From NCBI GenBank assembly GCA_937924905.1, contig CALDUK010000020.1, positions 1 through 33,465 on the forward strand: a stretch of 33,465 nucleotides of DNA. Reading direction: 5' to 3'. The stretch is from an uncultured Paracoccaceae bacterium. Its GTDB lineage: Bacteria > Pseudomonadota > Alphaproteobacteria > Rhodobacterales > Rhodobacteraceae. The position numbers and the translations under genes are program-made. Position 1 is the stretch's first letter, and each line of letters opens with the position of its first letter. The notes below the pieces were generated by a model that ran no database searches, was not told the origin of the DNA, and saw nothing but the letters and a program-made list of their open reading frames with translations. This document shows, one piece after another, positions 8,488 to 16,639 of this stretch.

Positions 8488-9318
8488 CTAAAGAACCTCG
8501 ACCCGGGGCAAAGCGCGGATGGCGGTCAGGTCTTCTTCGAACCGTTGATCCAGCAAGGTGGCGGTGACTTTGTCGATGCCCAGTTTTTCTGACACGTCCC
8601 TGGGGTCAGGCGACAGCGCGAAAGAGGCATATATTTCTTCCAGCGTGTGGGCTTCTGGCGCACCCTGTCCTTCGAGACGGTCCAGAACGGCGCGCCCGGT
8701 TTCCGAGATCAGATATCGCAAAAGACCGGTGGATGGCACGATATGGCGCGCAAAATCGCCAAAGATACGGCCCAGAACCTTGCCATGTGTTTCGCCGACG
8801 CGCCGTGTGGTCAGCACCAAAATCTGCGCGTCAGGCAGCATGTCGGTCAGTTCACCGATCAGATCGGACCAGCTGAGTTCGTAGAGAATTTCCCAGGGCG
8901 TGTCGCGCACACGGGTTTCCAAAGCGTCGGCCCCTGCGGCCAGAAAGAAAGCGGGCAAAGGATCAATCGCCACCAAAAGGCGGGCTTTCGGCGTCACCTC
9001 GGCCAATCCGGCCAACGCCATTTCGGCATCAGGGAACAATTCGTTCCGGGCGAGACCGGCGTGCAGGGGACCAAAGAAGTTGACCGCCGACAAAAACGCG
9101 GGCCGCCGTTCGGTGGATTGGGCAAATTCGGCCATGCGGTCGTCATATGGCCGGTCGTCCATGGCGCGGCGCAACAGCGGGGTCGCAAGCCGCGTGGGAA
9201 ATGTCGACAGCCCTGCATCGCTTAGCCGATGGCGGCTTTCGCGGATCACCGTGTTCAGCGCCTGGCCCGCTGTGGTTTGCGGCCCAAGCAGGATGGTCAG
9301 ATCAGCCAGGTCAGACAT
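8488..9318 (-). CDS. Unrecognised protein, possibly a degenerate sulfotransferase-like fold
   Basis: I do not firmly recognise this 276-residue protein. It is soluble, with no signal peptide or membrane segment. The beginning, ILLGPQTTAGQALNTVI followed by a Leu-rich helix and AGLSTFPT, resembles the opening strand-loop-helix of sulfotransferase-family proteins (usually GxxKTGTT), but the lysine and the GTT core are missing. Further on, LLVAIDPLPAFF (about 113-124) and ILYELSWSDLIGELTDMLPDAQILVLT have the look of the later parts of that fold. If the resemblance is real, the PAPS-binding site is degraded. It sits between a sugar nucleotidyltransferase (1-bp TGATG overlap) and a glycosyltransferase (directly abutting), so a role in building or decorating a surface sugar is likely. 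The function remains unknown. Confidence 0.6.
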   Translation of the reverse strand: MSDLADLTILLGPQTTAGQALNTVIRESRHRLSDAGLSTFPTRLATPLLRRAMDDRPYDDRMAEFAQSTERRPAFLSAVNFFGPLHAGLARNELFPDAEMALAGLAEVTPKARLLVAIDPLPAFFLAAGADALETRVRDTPWEILYELSWSDLIGELTDMLPDAQILVLTTRRVGETHGKVLGRIFGDFARHIVPSTGLLRYLISETGRAVLDRLEGQGAPEAHTLEEIYASFALSPDPRDVSEKLGIDKVTATLLDQRFEEDLTAIRALPRVEVL

Positions 9319-10385
9319 CAGCCTTGGAAGACACTTTCAAATTCGGTTCGGGCGGCTTCGAGATCGGCGATGCGGCCGATATCGCGCCAGTATTCGGTCA
9401 GGGGAAAGACACCTATGTTTGATCCATTTTCCTGAAGACCCGTTAAAAGATCGGGCATATCCATCGGCGCACCGGGTGTCAGGTGGTCCAGCGCTTCGGG
9501 AGACAGAACATAGATACCGGCGTTCACGAAATACCGCTCGACCGGCTTTTCCTCGATCCCAGTCATCAGCCCGTCAGCCGAACGGACGACACCGTAGGGC
9601 ACCTGTTGTTCAAACTCGCGGACAACCAGTGTGCCAAGGGCTGACTTGTCGCGGTGAAAGGCCAGAAGTTCGGAAAACTGAAGCGCGACCAACACGTCGC
9701 CATTCATAACGATGAACGGGGCTTTGGGGCGGTCAGACAAAAGCGACAAGGCGCCCGCTGTGCCCATGCGGTGTTCTTCTTCGATATAGTCAATCTGGAC
9801 ACCGAATTTCGTGCCGTCGCCAAAGTGGTCGCGCACCATATCGGCGCGGTAATTGACCGAGATTGAAATTTGCCAGAAGCCCTGATTGGCAAATAACCCG
9901 ATGATCTGTTCCAGAAGCGGCTTGCCGCCCACCGGCAGCATTGGCTTTGGCACGGTTTCTGTCAAAGGCCGCAACCGGGTGCCCAGCCCGCCCGCCATCA
10001 ACACAACGCGCGTGTCGTTTGGCGTCACATCGAACAGGTCTGACACGGTCGCCAGACCTTTGAGCCGACCCGCGCCGTCCAACACAGGGACATGTTGCAA
10101 CCGGCGCTGCCGGATCAGCGCGCGGGTTTCCGCATCCGGCGCGCCTTCGACCACCGTTGTCGGCATGGTGTGCATGACCTGCGACACTGGGCCATCCACA
10201 TTGATACCGCGCAATATCCCGCGCCGCACGTCGCCGTCAGTCACCGTCGCCACAAGCCGTCCGTCGGCATCGACGACAAGGGCAATTTGCCGCTTCGAGC
10301 GGTCAATTGCTTCCAATGCATCCCGCACCGAGGCCTCGGGGGCCAGGATCAGGTCTTTCAAATCAAGCGTCGTCATGGCGCGCAT
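9318..10385 (-). CDS. CBS-domain sugar-phosphate nucleotidyltransferase
   Basis: The 355-residue enzyme has an N-terminal CBS pair (about 10-120; TDGDVRRGILRG is typical) fused to a nucleotidyltransferase domain (about 125-350). The latter has the NTP loop LMAGGLGTRLRPLTETVPKPMLPVGGKPL, the sugar/metal motif VMNGDVL, IEEKP, and NAGIYVLSPEAL. Such enzymes couple a sugar-1-phosphate to an NTP to give an activated sugar; members with this CBS fusion include the glucosamine-1-phosphate guanylyltransferase PtmE of the legionaminic acid pathway and heptose/mannose guanylyltransferases. Which sugar and nucleotide cannot be told here. It is the first gene of the operon with the 276-residue protein and the double glycosyltransferase, suggesting it supplies their donor. 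A second in-frame ATG lies 9 bp inside the first. Confidence 0.9.
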   Translation of the reverse strand: MRAMTTLDLKDLILAPEASVRDALEAIDRSKRQIALVVDADGRLVATVTDGDVRRGILRGINVDGPVSQVMHTMPTTVVEGAPDAETRALIRQRRLQHVPVLDGAGRLKGLATVSDLFDVTPNDTRVVLMAGGLGTRLRPLTETVPKPMLPVGGKPLLEQIIGLFANQGFWQISISVNYRADMVRDHFGDGTKFGVQIDYIEEEHRMGTAGALSLLSDRPKAPFIVMNGDVLVALQFSELLAFHRDKSALGTLVVREFEQQVPYGVVRSADGLMTGIEEKPVERYFVNAGIYVLSPEALDHLTPGAPMDMPDLLTGLQENGSNIGVFPLTEYWRDIGRIADLEAARTEFESVFQG

Positions 10386-10432
10386 CCTGTCGGGAACCGG
10401 TCAGGACGGCAAGGGGCCGAACGCTGGACGAG

Positions 10433-10816
10433 CTACTCTTGCGGTTGGATGTATCCGACAACCGCCCCGGATGGGTCTTCAACGATGGCAAAGCGTCCCG
10501 TTCCGGGCACGTCAAACGGCGGGCGTTTGATGCTGCCGCCGCCGGACACGGTGGTTTCGACCGCCTTTTCCAGATCGGCCACCGCCAGATAGGTGAACCA
10601 ATGCGACGGGACACCTTCGAGTTGCGGCAGGTTGTCCAAGGGGAACAGGCCCGCCACCGGCGCACCGTCGTGCAGTGCCAAAACGTAATCTTCGCCGCTG
10701 TCCATCGGCATGGTCTCGAACGTCCAGCCGAAAACGCGCCCATAGTGGTCTTTTGCGGCGGCGACATCGCGGGTGTTCAATTCGTTCCACCAGATTTTGC
10801 CGTGATGTTCTGTCAT
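10433..10816 (-). CDS. VOC (glyoxalase/bleomycin-resistance) family protein
   Basis: A 127-residue protein made of two paired beta-alpha-beta-beta-beta units, as in the vicinal-oxygen-chelate superfamily. Visible features are IWWNELNTRDVAAAKDHYGRVFGW at the start (strand, helix and the FGW turn), VAGLFPL in the middle, HWFTYLAVADLEKAVE opening the second unit, and FAIVEDPSGAVVGYIQP at the end. The family includes lyases, dioxygenases and binding proteins, so the substrate is unknown. GAGAGG lies about six bases before the ATG. It stands alone, 47 bp upstream of the nucleotidyltransferase gene on the same strand and divergent from the dehalogenase operon, so it could be read through into the surface-sugar genes. 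Confidence 0.85.
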   Translation of the reverse strand: MTEHHGKIWWNELNTRDVAAAKDHYGRVFGWTFETMPMDSGEDYVLALHDGAPVAGLFPLDNLPQLEGVPSHWFTYLAVADLEKAVETTVSGGGSIKRPPFDVPGTGRFAIVEDPSGAVVGYIQPQE

Positions 10817-10929
10817 GACAGCCCTCTCTGTTTTATTGCCTCAGTTTACCACGCTTTCCGCCGAGCGCGTAACGCTTTCCCTTTTGGATCATGCGTGTAA
10901 TCTCGGACCGGCCAAGAAGGAGCTTTGCG

Positions 10930-11616
10930 ATGCCTGTCACAACCTGCGTTTTCGATGCGTATGGCACGCTTTTCGATGTTGCCGCTGCGGCGCGAGGGCT
11001 GGCAGAGCAACCGGGCCAGTCGCAATTGGCCGAGCTGTGGCCGAAACTGGCGGCTGACTGGCGGCTGAAACAGTTGCAATACACCTGGCTTCGTGCCGTG
11101 ACCGGCGACCACGTGCCGTTCTGGGACGTGACAAAAGACGGGCTTGATTGGGCAATGGAAGCCGCCGGTCTGGATGACCCTGAAATGCGCGAAACTTTGC
11201 TAGCGCTTTACTGGGAATTGCCAGCCTATCGCGAAGTGCCAGAAATGCTGGCGGTGTTGAAGGCGCGCGGGATGAAAACCGCGATCTTGTCGAACGGGTC
11301 GCCCGATATGCTGGACGGTGCCGTGGACTTTGCCGGGGTGCGCACCTGGCTAGACGCGGTTTTGTCTGTCGAAGATGTAGGCATCTTCAAACCCGCGCGC
11401 GTGGTCTATGACATGGTCGGCAAACGGTTCGACGTAACACCGGATCAGGTCTTGTTCGTATCATCGAACGGCTGGGATGCAGCAGCGGCGGCGGCCTATG
11501 GCTTTCACACGGCCTGGGTTAATCGCGCCGGCGAACCAATGGACCGCCTGACGGCGGACCCGGCACATGTGCTGAGCGATTTAAGCGGCATTCCCGATCT
11601 GGCCGGTACGTTGTAA
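10930..11616 (+). CDS. Haloacid dehalogenase, type II (HAD superfamily)
   Basis: The 228-residue protein is a HAD hydrolase of the (S)-2-haloacid dehalogenase type. The nucleophile D9 lies in CVFDAYGTLFDV, the second motif is AILSNGSPDML, the lysine is in GIFKPARVVYDMV, and the acidic motif is FVSSNGWDAAAAAAYGFHTAWVNR; the SSNGWDAAAAA form is characteristic of type II haloacid dehalogenases rather than phosphatases. In many bacteria such genes have no proven haloacid substrate. AAGGAG just upstream supports ATG 10930; an ATG 39 bp earlier lacks such a site. It is the first gene of a four-gene plus-strand operon, and its TAA overlaps the next ATG (TAATG). Confidence 0.92.
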   Translation: MPVTTCVFDAYGTLFDVAAAARGLAEQPGQSQLAELWPKLAADWRLKQLQYTWLRAVTGDHVPFWDVTKDGLDWAMEAAGLDDPEMRETLLALYWELPAYREVPEMLAVLKARGMKTAILSNGSPDMLDGAVDFAGVRTWLDAVLSVEDVGIFKPARVVYDMVGKRFDVTPDQVLFVSSNGWDAAAAAAYGFHTAWVNRAGEPMDRLTADPAHVLSDLSGIPDLAGTL

Positions 11617-12437
11617 TGCCGGTTTTTCAGGCCAGCGACGGGGCCGAGATATATTTCACCGACGATGGCGAAGGCCCGGCCATTCTGGCGCTGTCTGGGT
11701 TGTCGCGGAACAGCACGGATTTCGACTATGTCGCGCCGTTCCTGAAAGATGCGCGACTGATCGCCATGGATTACCGGGGGCGCGGCAAGTCCACCTGGTC
11801 GGGGGCCGAGACATACACGATCGCGACCGAAGCCGGTGATGCGCTGGCGCTGCTTGATCATTTGGGCCTGCCGCAAGCCGCCGTTCTGGGCACGTCGCGC
11901 GGGGGGCTGATTGCGATGACCTTGGCGGCCATTGCAAAGGATCGGCTGACGGGTGTTTGTCTGGTCGATATCGGCCCCGAATTGTCGCCCGCCGGGATGG
12001 ATGTGATCAAGGATTACATCGGTCGCAATCCGCCGCAAAAAACCTATGAGCAGGCCGCCGCGATGCGCGCGCAGCTTTTGGCCGGGTTCGAAGATGTCCC
12101 AGACAGCCGCTGGGCCGAAGAGGTGCGCAAACATTATAACGAAACCCCGGATGGGTTGCAGATCAACTACGACCCGGCGCTGCGCACCGCCGTTCTGGCC
12201 ACAGCGACACAGACCCTGCCCGATCTTTGGCCTTTGTTTGATGCACTGGACGGCTTGCCGCTGGCGCTGATCCGGGGGGCAAATTCGGATTTGCTGAGCG
12301 TCGAGACAGCCGATGAAATGGCGCGGCGTCGGCCCGACATGCTGCGGACCGACATCCCGAAACGCGGGCATGTGCCGTTTCTGGATGAACCGCAGGCGCT
12401 TGCGGTGCTGCGCGCATGGAAAGGCATGCTGATCTGA
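11616..12437 (+). CDS. Alpha/beta hydrolase
   Basis: A 273-residue alpha/beta-hydrolase fold enzyme. The nucleophile elbow is LGTSRGGLI with S94, the oxyanion region is LSGLSRNSTDFDYV, MDYRGRGKS follows, and the catalytic histidine is in KRGHVPFLDEP near the C-terminus; IRGANSDLLS holds the likely acid. This combination is shared by esterases, C-C hydrolases and lactonases, so no substrate can be assigned. There is no signal peptide, so it acts in the cytosol. Start overlaps the dehalogenase stop and its TGA overlaps the next ATG, so it is tightly coupled to both neighbours. Confidence 0.88.
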   Translation: MPVFQASDGAEIYFTDDGEGPAILALSGLSRNSTDFDYVAPFLKDARLIAMDYRGRGKSTWSGAETYTIATEAGDALALLDHLGLPQAAVLGTSRGGLIAMTLAAIAKDRLTGVCLVDIGPELSPAGMDVIKDYIGRNPPQKTYEQAAAMRAQLLAGFEDVPDSRWAEEVRKHYNETPDGLQINYDPALRTAVLATATQTLPDLWPLFDALDGLPLALIRGANSDLLSVETADEMARRRPDMLRTDIPKRGHVPFLDEPQALAVLRAWKGMLI

Positions 12438-13411
12438 TGGATATCGATGCAATCGAGGCCGCCGCAACTCGGCTGGACGGCCATGCGGTGCGCACGCCTT
12501 TCTTGAATGCGCCTTTGCTGGATCAGATTGCGGGGCGGCGCATTTTTGTCAAAGCTGAATGTTTGCAAAAAACCGGATCGTTCAAATACCGGGGCGCGCG
12601 GTCAGCCATTTCCGCGCTAAGCGCCGCAGAACAGGCCGCTGGCGTTCTGGCGTTTTCGTCGGGCAACCATGCCCAAGGCGTGGCCCTTGCGGCGTTCGAA
12701 ATGGGTGTGCCTGCGACCATCGTCATGCCGTCGGACGCGCCGGAATTGAAGATTGCAAACACGCGCGCCTATCAGGCCGAGGTTATTCTATACGACCGTG
12801 TGACCGAAGACCGCGACCAGATCGGAACCGATCTGGCAGCGACCCGCGGGGTCAGTCTGATCAAGCCGTTCGACAACCCGATGGTGATCGCAGGGCAAGG
12901 CACAACCGGTCTTGAGATTGCCGAGCAATGCCGCGCCTCTGGCATCGAAACTGCTGATGTTCTGGTCTGTTGCGGCGGCGGCGGCTTGTCAGCAGGCGTT
13001 GCCCTTGCCTTGGCGGCGAAGGCCCCCGGCCTGCGGGTGCGCCCGGTTGAGCCGCAGAGGTTCGATGATGTTGCCCGATCGCTGGTTGCGGGCAAACATC
13101 AGACCAATGCACAGATGGCAGGGTCAATCTGTGACGCGGTGCTGACGCCCACGCCCGGGCAGCTGACCTTTCCCATCCTGAAAGCCCATTGTGGGCCGGG
13201 GTTGGCTGTCAGCGACACCGATGCCCTGCGCGCCATGGCCTTGGCATTTCAGTATTTGAAGATCGTGCTTGAACCCGGCGGCGCGCTGGCGCTGGCTGCT
13301 GCGCTGGTTCGGGCTGATGGCGATGATGACGTGATTGTCGTGGCTTCGGGCGGAAACGTCGAGGCTGCACTGTTCGAGCAAGCCCTTCAGCATCACAGAG
13401 AAACACAATGA
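12437..13411 (+). CDS. Threonine/serine dehydratase-type PLP enzyme
   Basis: A 324-residue fold-type II PLP enzyme. The PLP lysine is K50 in KTGSFKYRGA, SSGNHAQGVALAA follows as the substrate loop, and CCGGGGLSAG (about 180-189) is the glycine loop that holds the PLP phosphate; EPGGALALAA and VVASGGN are near the end. It lacks the C-terminal ACT regulatory domain of biosynthetic IlvA, so it fits the short catabolic threonine/serine dehydratases, serine racemases or 3-hydroxyaspartate dehydratases. ATG 12437 overlaps the previous TGA; a start 21 bp upstream would lie inside the hydrolase gene. It is the third gene of the operon and overlaps the enol-lactonase-like gene by 4 bp. Confidence 0.9.
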   Translation: MDIDAIEAAATRLDGHAVRTPFLNAPLLDQIAGRRIFVKAECLQKTGSFKYRGARSAISALSAAEQAAGVLAFSSGNHAQGVALAAFEMGVPATIVMPSDAPELKIANTRAYQAEVILYDRVTEDRDQIGTDLAATRGVSLIKPFDNPMVIAGQGTTGLEIAEQCRASGIETADVLVCCGGGGLSAGVALALAAKAPGLRVRPVEPQRFDDVARSLVAGKHQTNAQMAGSICDAVLTPTPGQLTFPILKAHCGPGLAVSDTDALRAMALAFQYLKIVLEPGGALALAAALVRADGDDDVIVVASGGNVEAALFEQALQHHRETQ

Positions 13412-14217
13412 AAATCGCGAAATTCGACGATGTGTCGCTGCATTACCGGGACGACGGGCCAAAGGAAGGCCCGGTTGTGGTCTTTGCAAATTCACTTGGT
13501 ACCGATTTGCGGCTGTGGGACCCTGTTCTGCCCTATCTGCCAAGCGGCCTTCGGTTGATCCGTTATGACAAACGCGGCCACGGGTTAAGCCCGGCTTTGC
13601 CCCCGCCCTATCGCATGGGTGCATTGGTCCGTGATGTGGAACGCCTGCTGGATTTTCTGGACCTCCGCGACGTGGTCATCGTCGGTTGTTCCATCGGCGG
13701 GCTGATCGCACAGGGGCTGGCCGTGAAACGGCTGGATCAGGTGCGCGCCATGGTTCTGACCAACACCGCTGCCAAAATTGGCACCCATGAGATGTGGAAT
13801 GACCGCATGGCCCAGGTAAAGGCCGACGGAATCGAAGGCATCGCCGAGGTGACCATGGAGCGCTGGTTTTCCAAACGTTTCCGCGCCACAGACGAATTGA
13901 AGCTTTGGAAGGCGATGTTGGTTCGCCAGACCGTGCCTGGTTATCTGGGGTGTTGTGCAGCGATTGCAGGCACGGATTTTTATACGACGACGGCGTCGCT
14001 GAAATTGCCAACGCTGGTGATTGCGGGCAGCGAAGACGGCGCGACGCCGCCTGATCTGGTGCGCGAAACGGCGGCCCTGGTGGCAGGCGCGCGGTTCGAA
14101 CTGATGCGCGGCGCAGGCCATTTGCCGATGGCCGAAGCGCCCGAAGCCTTTGCGGCTTTGCTGACCGGGTTTCTGGGCGAAGTCGGCCATTTGCACGGGC
14201 AAGCCCCGATGAAATGA
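13408..14217 (+). CDS. pcaD: 3-oxoadipate enol-lactonase-like alpha/beta hydrolase
   Basis: The 269-residue protein matches the PcaD pattern: FANSLGTDLRLWDPVLPYL (oxyanion region), IRYDKRGHGLS, nucleophile S95 in IVGCSIGGLIAQGLA, VLTNTAAKIG, AGSEDGATPPDLV, and the histidine in RGAGHLPMAEAPEAFA. PcaD hydrolyses 3-oxoadipate enol-lactone in the protocatechuate branch of the beta-ketoadipate pathway. No other pca gene (pcaGH, pcaB, pcaC, pcaQ) is in the window, so it is either an orphan pcaD or a relative recruited for another lactone or ester. It is the last gene of the operon, starting at ATGA 13408. The symbol reflects family resemblance rather than context. Confidence 0.78.
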   Translation: MKIAKFDDVSLHYRDDGPKEGPVVVFANSLGTDLRLWDPVLPYLPSGLRLIRYDKRGHGLSPALPPPYRMGALVRDVERLLDFLDLRDVVIVGCSIGGLIAQGLAVKRLDQVRAMVLTNTAAKIGTHEMWNDRMAQVKADGIEGIAEVTMERWFSKRFRATDELKLWKAMLVRQTVPGYLGCCAAIAGTDFYTTTASLKLPTLVIAGSEDGATPPDLVRETAALVAGARFELMRGAGHLPMAEAPEAFAALLTGFLGEVGHLHGQAPMK

Positions 14218-14275
14218 ACTGATCCGTTTACAATTCCCTTTCGCGATGCGTTGAAGCGGCATAAGGCATGGGACC

Positions 14276-15478
14276 ATGTCGCCGACATTGACCTTTATCC
14301 TGATCACGGTGGTTATCGATTCCATGGGGATCGGATTGATCCTGCCCGTGATGCCCGCGCTTTTGCGCGAGATCGGAGATGTCGCATTGGGCGAAGCGGC
14401 GGTCTGGGGCGGCATGCTGGCCACCATTTTCGCGGTGATGCAGTTTTTCTTCAGCCCAATCATTGGCGCGATATCGGATCGGTACGGGCGCAGGCCGGTT
14501 TTGCTGATATCGCTTTTTGTGATGGCGCTGGACTATCTTGTGATGGCGGTAGCAGGCGCGTTCTGGCTGTTGTTTCTGGCCCGCGCAATCGGCGGAATAA
14601 CAGCCGCGACGCAATCCACCGCGACGGCGGCAGTGGCCGATATCTCGGCCCCACATGAAAAGGCGGCGCGCTTTGGATTGATCGGCGCGGCCTTTGGGAT
14701 GGGCTTTGTGCTGGGGCCAATTCTGGGCGGTGTCCTCGGAGAATATGGCACGCGTGCCCCGTTTTATGCCGCCGCCGCGCTGGCCACGCTGAACTTCGTG
14801 TTCGGCTATTTCGTCATGCCCGAAACGGTGACCGATGACACCCGCCGCCCGCTGACGCTGGCCCGCACCAACCCGTTCGGCGCATTTGCAAATGTTGGGC
14901 TGAACCCCGAACTTCGGCGACTGCTGCTTTTGTTCTTTATCTATCAGGTGGCGTTTTTCGTCTATCCCGCCATCTGGGCTTATTACACGACCGCACGGTT
15001 TGGCTGGAGCGAAGGCATGATTGGCGTGTCGCTGGCCGCGTTTGGCGTCTCGATGGCCGTGGTTCAGGGTGGGCTGATCCGGCTTATTCTGCGTTGGTTG
15101 GGCGATCGGGGGACGGTGATCTATGGCATCATCTTTAACGCTTTCGCGTTTCTTGTGCTGGCGTTTGTCACCAACCCCACGCTGGCGATTTTGTTCACCC
15201 CCCTGACCGCCCTTGGGGCTGTTGTGACCCCAGCCTTGCAAGGGTTGATGTCGCGGAAAACGACAGATGACAGTCAGGGCGAGTTGCAAGGCGTCATCAC
15301 CTCGGCCGGTGCGATGGCGACAATCATTTCGCCTTTGGTGATGACAAGCGTTTTCTGGCGTTTCACCGCCGAAGATGGCGACATCTTTCTGCCCGGCGCG
15401 CCGTTTTTGGTGTCGATGGCGCTGATGGGGGTGTGTCTGGCGGTATTCCTGGCGCCAACGCGACGGAAGACGGTCTAA
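14276..15478 (+). CDS. MFS transporter, TetA-like (12 membrane segments)
   Basis: A 400-residue inner-membrane protein with twelve hydrophobic segments. Its first segment VVIDSMGIGLILPVMPALL and loop 2-3 motif GAISDRYGRRPVLL are those of the TetA/DHA1 drug-proton antiporters, and LGPILGGVLGEYG (motif C) marks an exporter. Homologues in roseobacters are called Tet-family MFS transporters, but no tetracycline-resistance function can be claimed. It follows the enol-lactonase-like gene by 58 bp, so it may extend that operon or have its own start. AAGG lies about ten bases before ATG 14276. A terminator-like hairpin overlaps its stop codon. Confidence 0.9.
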   Translation: MSPTLTFILITVVIDSMGIGLILPVMPALLREIGDVALGEAAVWGGMLATIFAVMQFFFSPIIGAISDRYGRRPVLLISLFVMALDYLVMAVAGAFWLLFLARAIGGITAATQSTATAAVADISAPHEKAARFGLIGAAFGMGFVLGPILGGVLGEYGTRAPFYAAAALATLNFVFGYFVMPETVTDDTRRPLTLARTNPFGAFANVGLNPELRRLLLLFFIYQVAFFVYPAIWAYYTTARFGWSEGMIGVSLAAFGVSMAVVQGGLIRLILRWLGDRGTVIYGIIFNAFAFLVLAFVTNPTLAILFTPLTALGAVVTPALQGLMSRKTTDDSQGELQGVITSAGAMATIISPLVMTSVFWRFTAEDGDIFLPGAPFLVSMALMGVCLAVFLAPTRRKTV

Positions 15479-15501
15479 ACTGGCCGTTTGGCGTCGTTTT
15501 T
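15469..15501 (+). terminator. Candidate intrinsic terminator at the end of the MFS gene
   Basis: GACG (15469-15472) and CTAAAC (15475-15480) pair across a 5-base loop with GTTTGG (15486-15491) and CGTC (15492-15495), leaving a 2-base bulge and one G-U pair. A run of five T follows (15497-15501). The MFS stop codon TAA lies inside the 5' arm. The hairpin is moderate, so termination may be partial. Confidence 0.5.
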
Positions 15502-15533
15502 GACCAAGTGCGGACGGCCGCGTCACGGTCAAA
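15499..15533. repeat. 7-bp inverted repeat upstream of the alcohol dehydrogenase gene
   Basis: TTTGACC (15499-15505) and GGTCAAA (15527-15533) form a perfect dyad separated by 21 bases, with arm centres 28 bp apart. It lies 24 bp before the alcohol dehydrogenase start codon and could be a regulator site. No promoter with good spacing could be picked out. Confidence 0.3.
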
Positions 15534-15556
15534 TCCCCGGAAACGGAGGGTCAACC

Positions 15557-16639
15557 ATGGGTCACATTCGCGCCGCTGTCTGCCGGGCATTCGGCGAACC
15601 GCTTTGCGTCGAAACCGTCAATCTGGCCGCGCCCACAGGCCGCGAGATTGAAGTGACGCTGGAAGCCTGTGCCATCTGCCATTCGGACATCACGTATGCA
15701 AGCGGCGCCTGGGGTGGGGCTTTGCCGGCGGTCTATGGTCACGAAGCCGCCGGTCTGGTCAGCGCGCTTGGGCAGGATGCGAAAGGGTTCGACATCGGAG
15801 ACCGCGTGCTGGTCACGCTGATCCGGTCTTGTGGCACCTGTCCCAGCTGCGCTTCGGCACATCCGGCCATCTGTATGGAGGCCGAGGCAAGCGCGCCCAT
15901 CACCACCGCTGATGGCACGCCGGTTTTACAAGCGATGCATTGCGGCGCGTTTGCCGAGAAAGTCGTCGTTGACCCCAGCCAGATTGCGCCTGTGCCGGAT
16001 GCCATGCCACTGGATGCGGCTTCGCTTTTGTCTTGCGGCGTGATCACGGGCGTCGGCGCTGTGGTCAACGCGGCCAAGGTTCTGCCCGGTCAGGATGTGG
16101 TCGTGATCGGCGCGGGCGGCGTTGGCTTGAACGCCATCCAGGGCGCAAAGCTGGCCGGTGCTCGCCGGATTGTCGCCGTTGACATGACGGAAGCAAAATT
16201 GGAAGACGCCCGCGCCTTTGGTGCCACCGATGGCATTCTGGCCAGTGCGTCAAAACCTTGGGCTGTCCTGAGATCACAGATTGGCCGTCTGGCGGACGCC
16301 GTCTTTGTCACGGTGGGCGTCACATCGATTTACGAACACGCGCCCCGCTATCTGGCACCGGGCGGCAAGCTGGTGATGGTTGGAATGCCGCCGTCGGGCG
16401 AAACCGCGCAATATGCTCCGGACATTCTGGCCAGTTTGGGCCAAAGCCTGATCGGCACTAAAATGGGCGACGCGGTTCTGACCCGCGACATTCCATGGCT
16501 GGCCGATCTGTATTTGCAGGGGCGGTTGAAGCTGGACGAATTGATTTCGAACCGTTGGTCGCTGGATCAGATCAACGAAGCCATCGAAGACACTAAATCC
16601 GGCGGCGCACGGCGGAATGTAATTGTGTTCAACCGCTAA
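15557..16639 (+). CDS. Zinc-dependent alcohol dehydrogenase (class III-like)
   Basis: A 360-residue medium-chain zinc dehydrogenase that oxidises an alcohol with NAD(P). The catalytic zinc ligands are C41 in ACAICHSD, H62 in YGHEAAG and a cysteine in SLLSCGVITG; the structural zinc site has the full C-x2-C-x2-C-x7-C set (C92, C95, C98, C106). The Rossmann loop is VVIGAGGVGLNAIQGAKLAGA, with D in VAVDMTEAK suggesting NAD. TGVGAVVNAAKV resembles glutathione-dependent formaldehyde dehydrogenase, but a long-chain or aryl alcohol is equally possible. GGAGGG about six bases before ATG 15557 fixes the start. Its stop overlaps the convergent acetyltransferase by 4 bp. Confidence 0.92.
   Translation: MGHIRAAVCRAFGEPLCVETVNLAAPTGREIEVTLEACAICHSDITYASGAWGGALPAVYGHEAAGLVSALGQDAKGFDIGDRVLVTLIRSCGTCPSCASAHPAICMEAEASAPITTADGTPVLQAMHCGAFAEKVVVDPSQIAPVPDAMPLDAASLLSCGVITGVGAVVNAAKVLPGQDVVVIGAGGVGLNAIQGAKLAGARRIVAVDMTEAKLEDARAFGATDGILASASKPWAVLRSQIGRLADAVFVTVGVTSIYEHAPRYLAPGGKLVMVGMPPSGETAQYAPDILASLGQSLIGTKMGDAVLTRDIPWLADLYLQGRLKLDELISNRWSLDQINEAIEDTKSGGARRNVIVFNR

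Noticed and set aside
14228..15532. A 434-residue open frame on the minus strand
   Set aside because: It is antisense to the twelve-segment MFS transporter and is strongly basic and low in hydrophobic residues, as antisense frames are.
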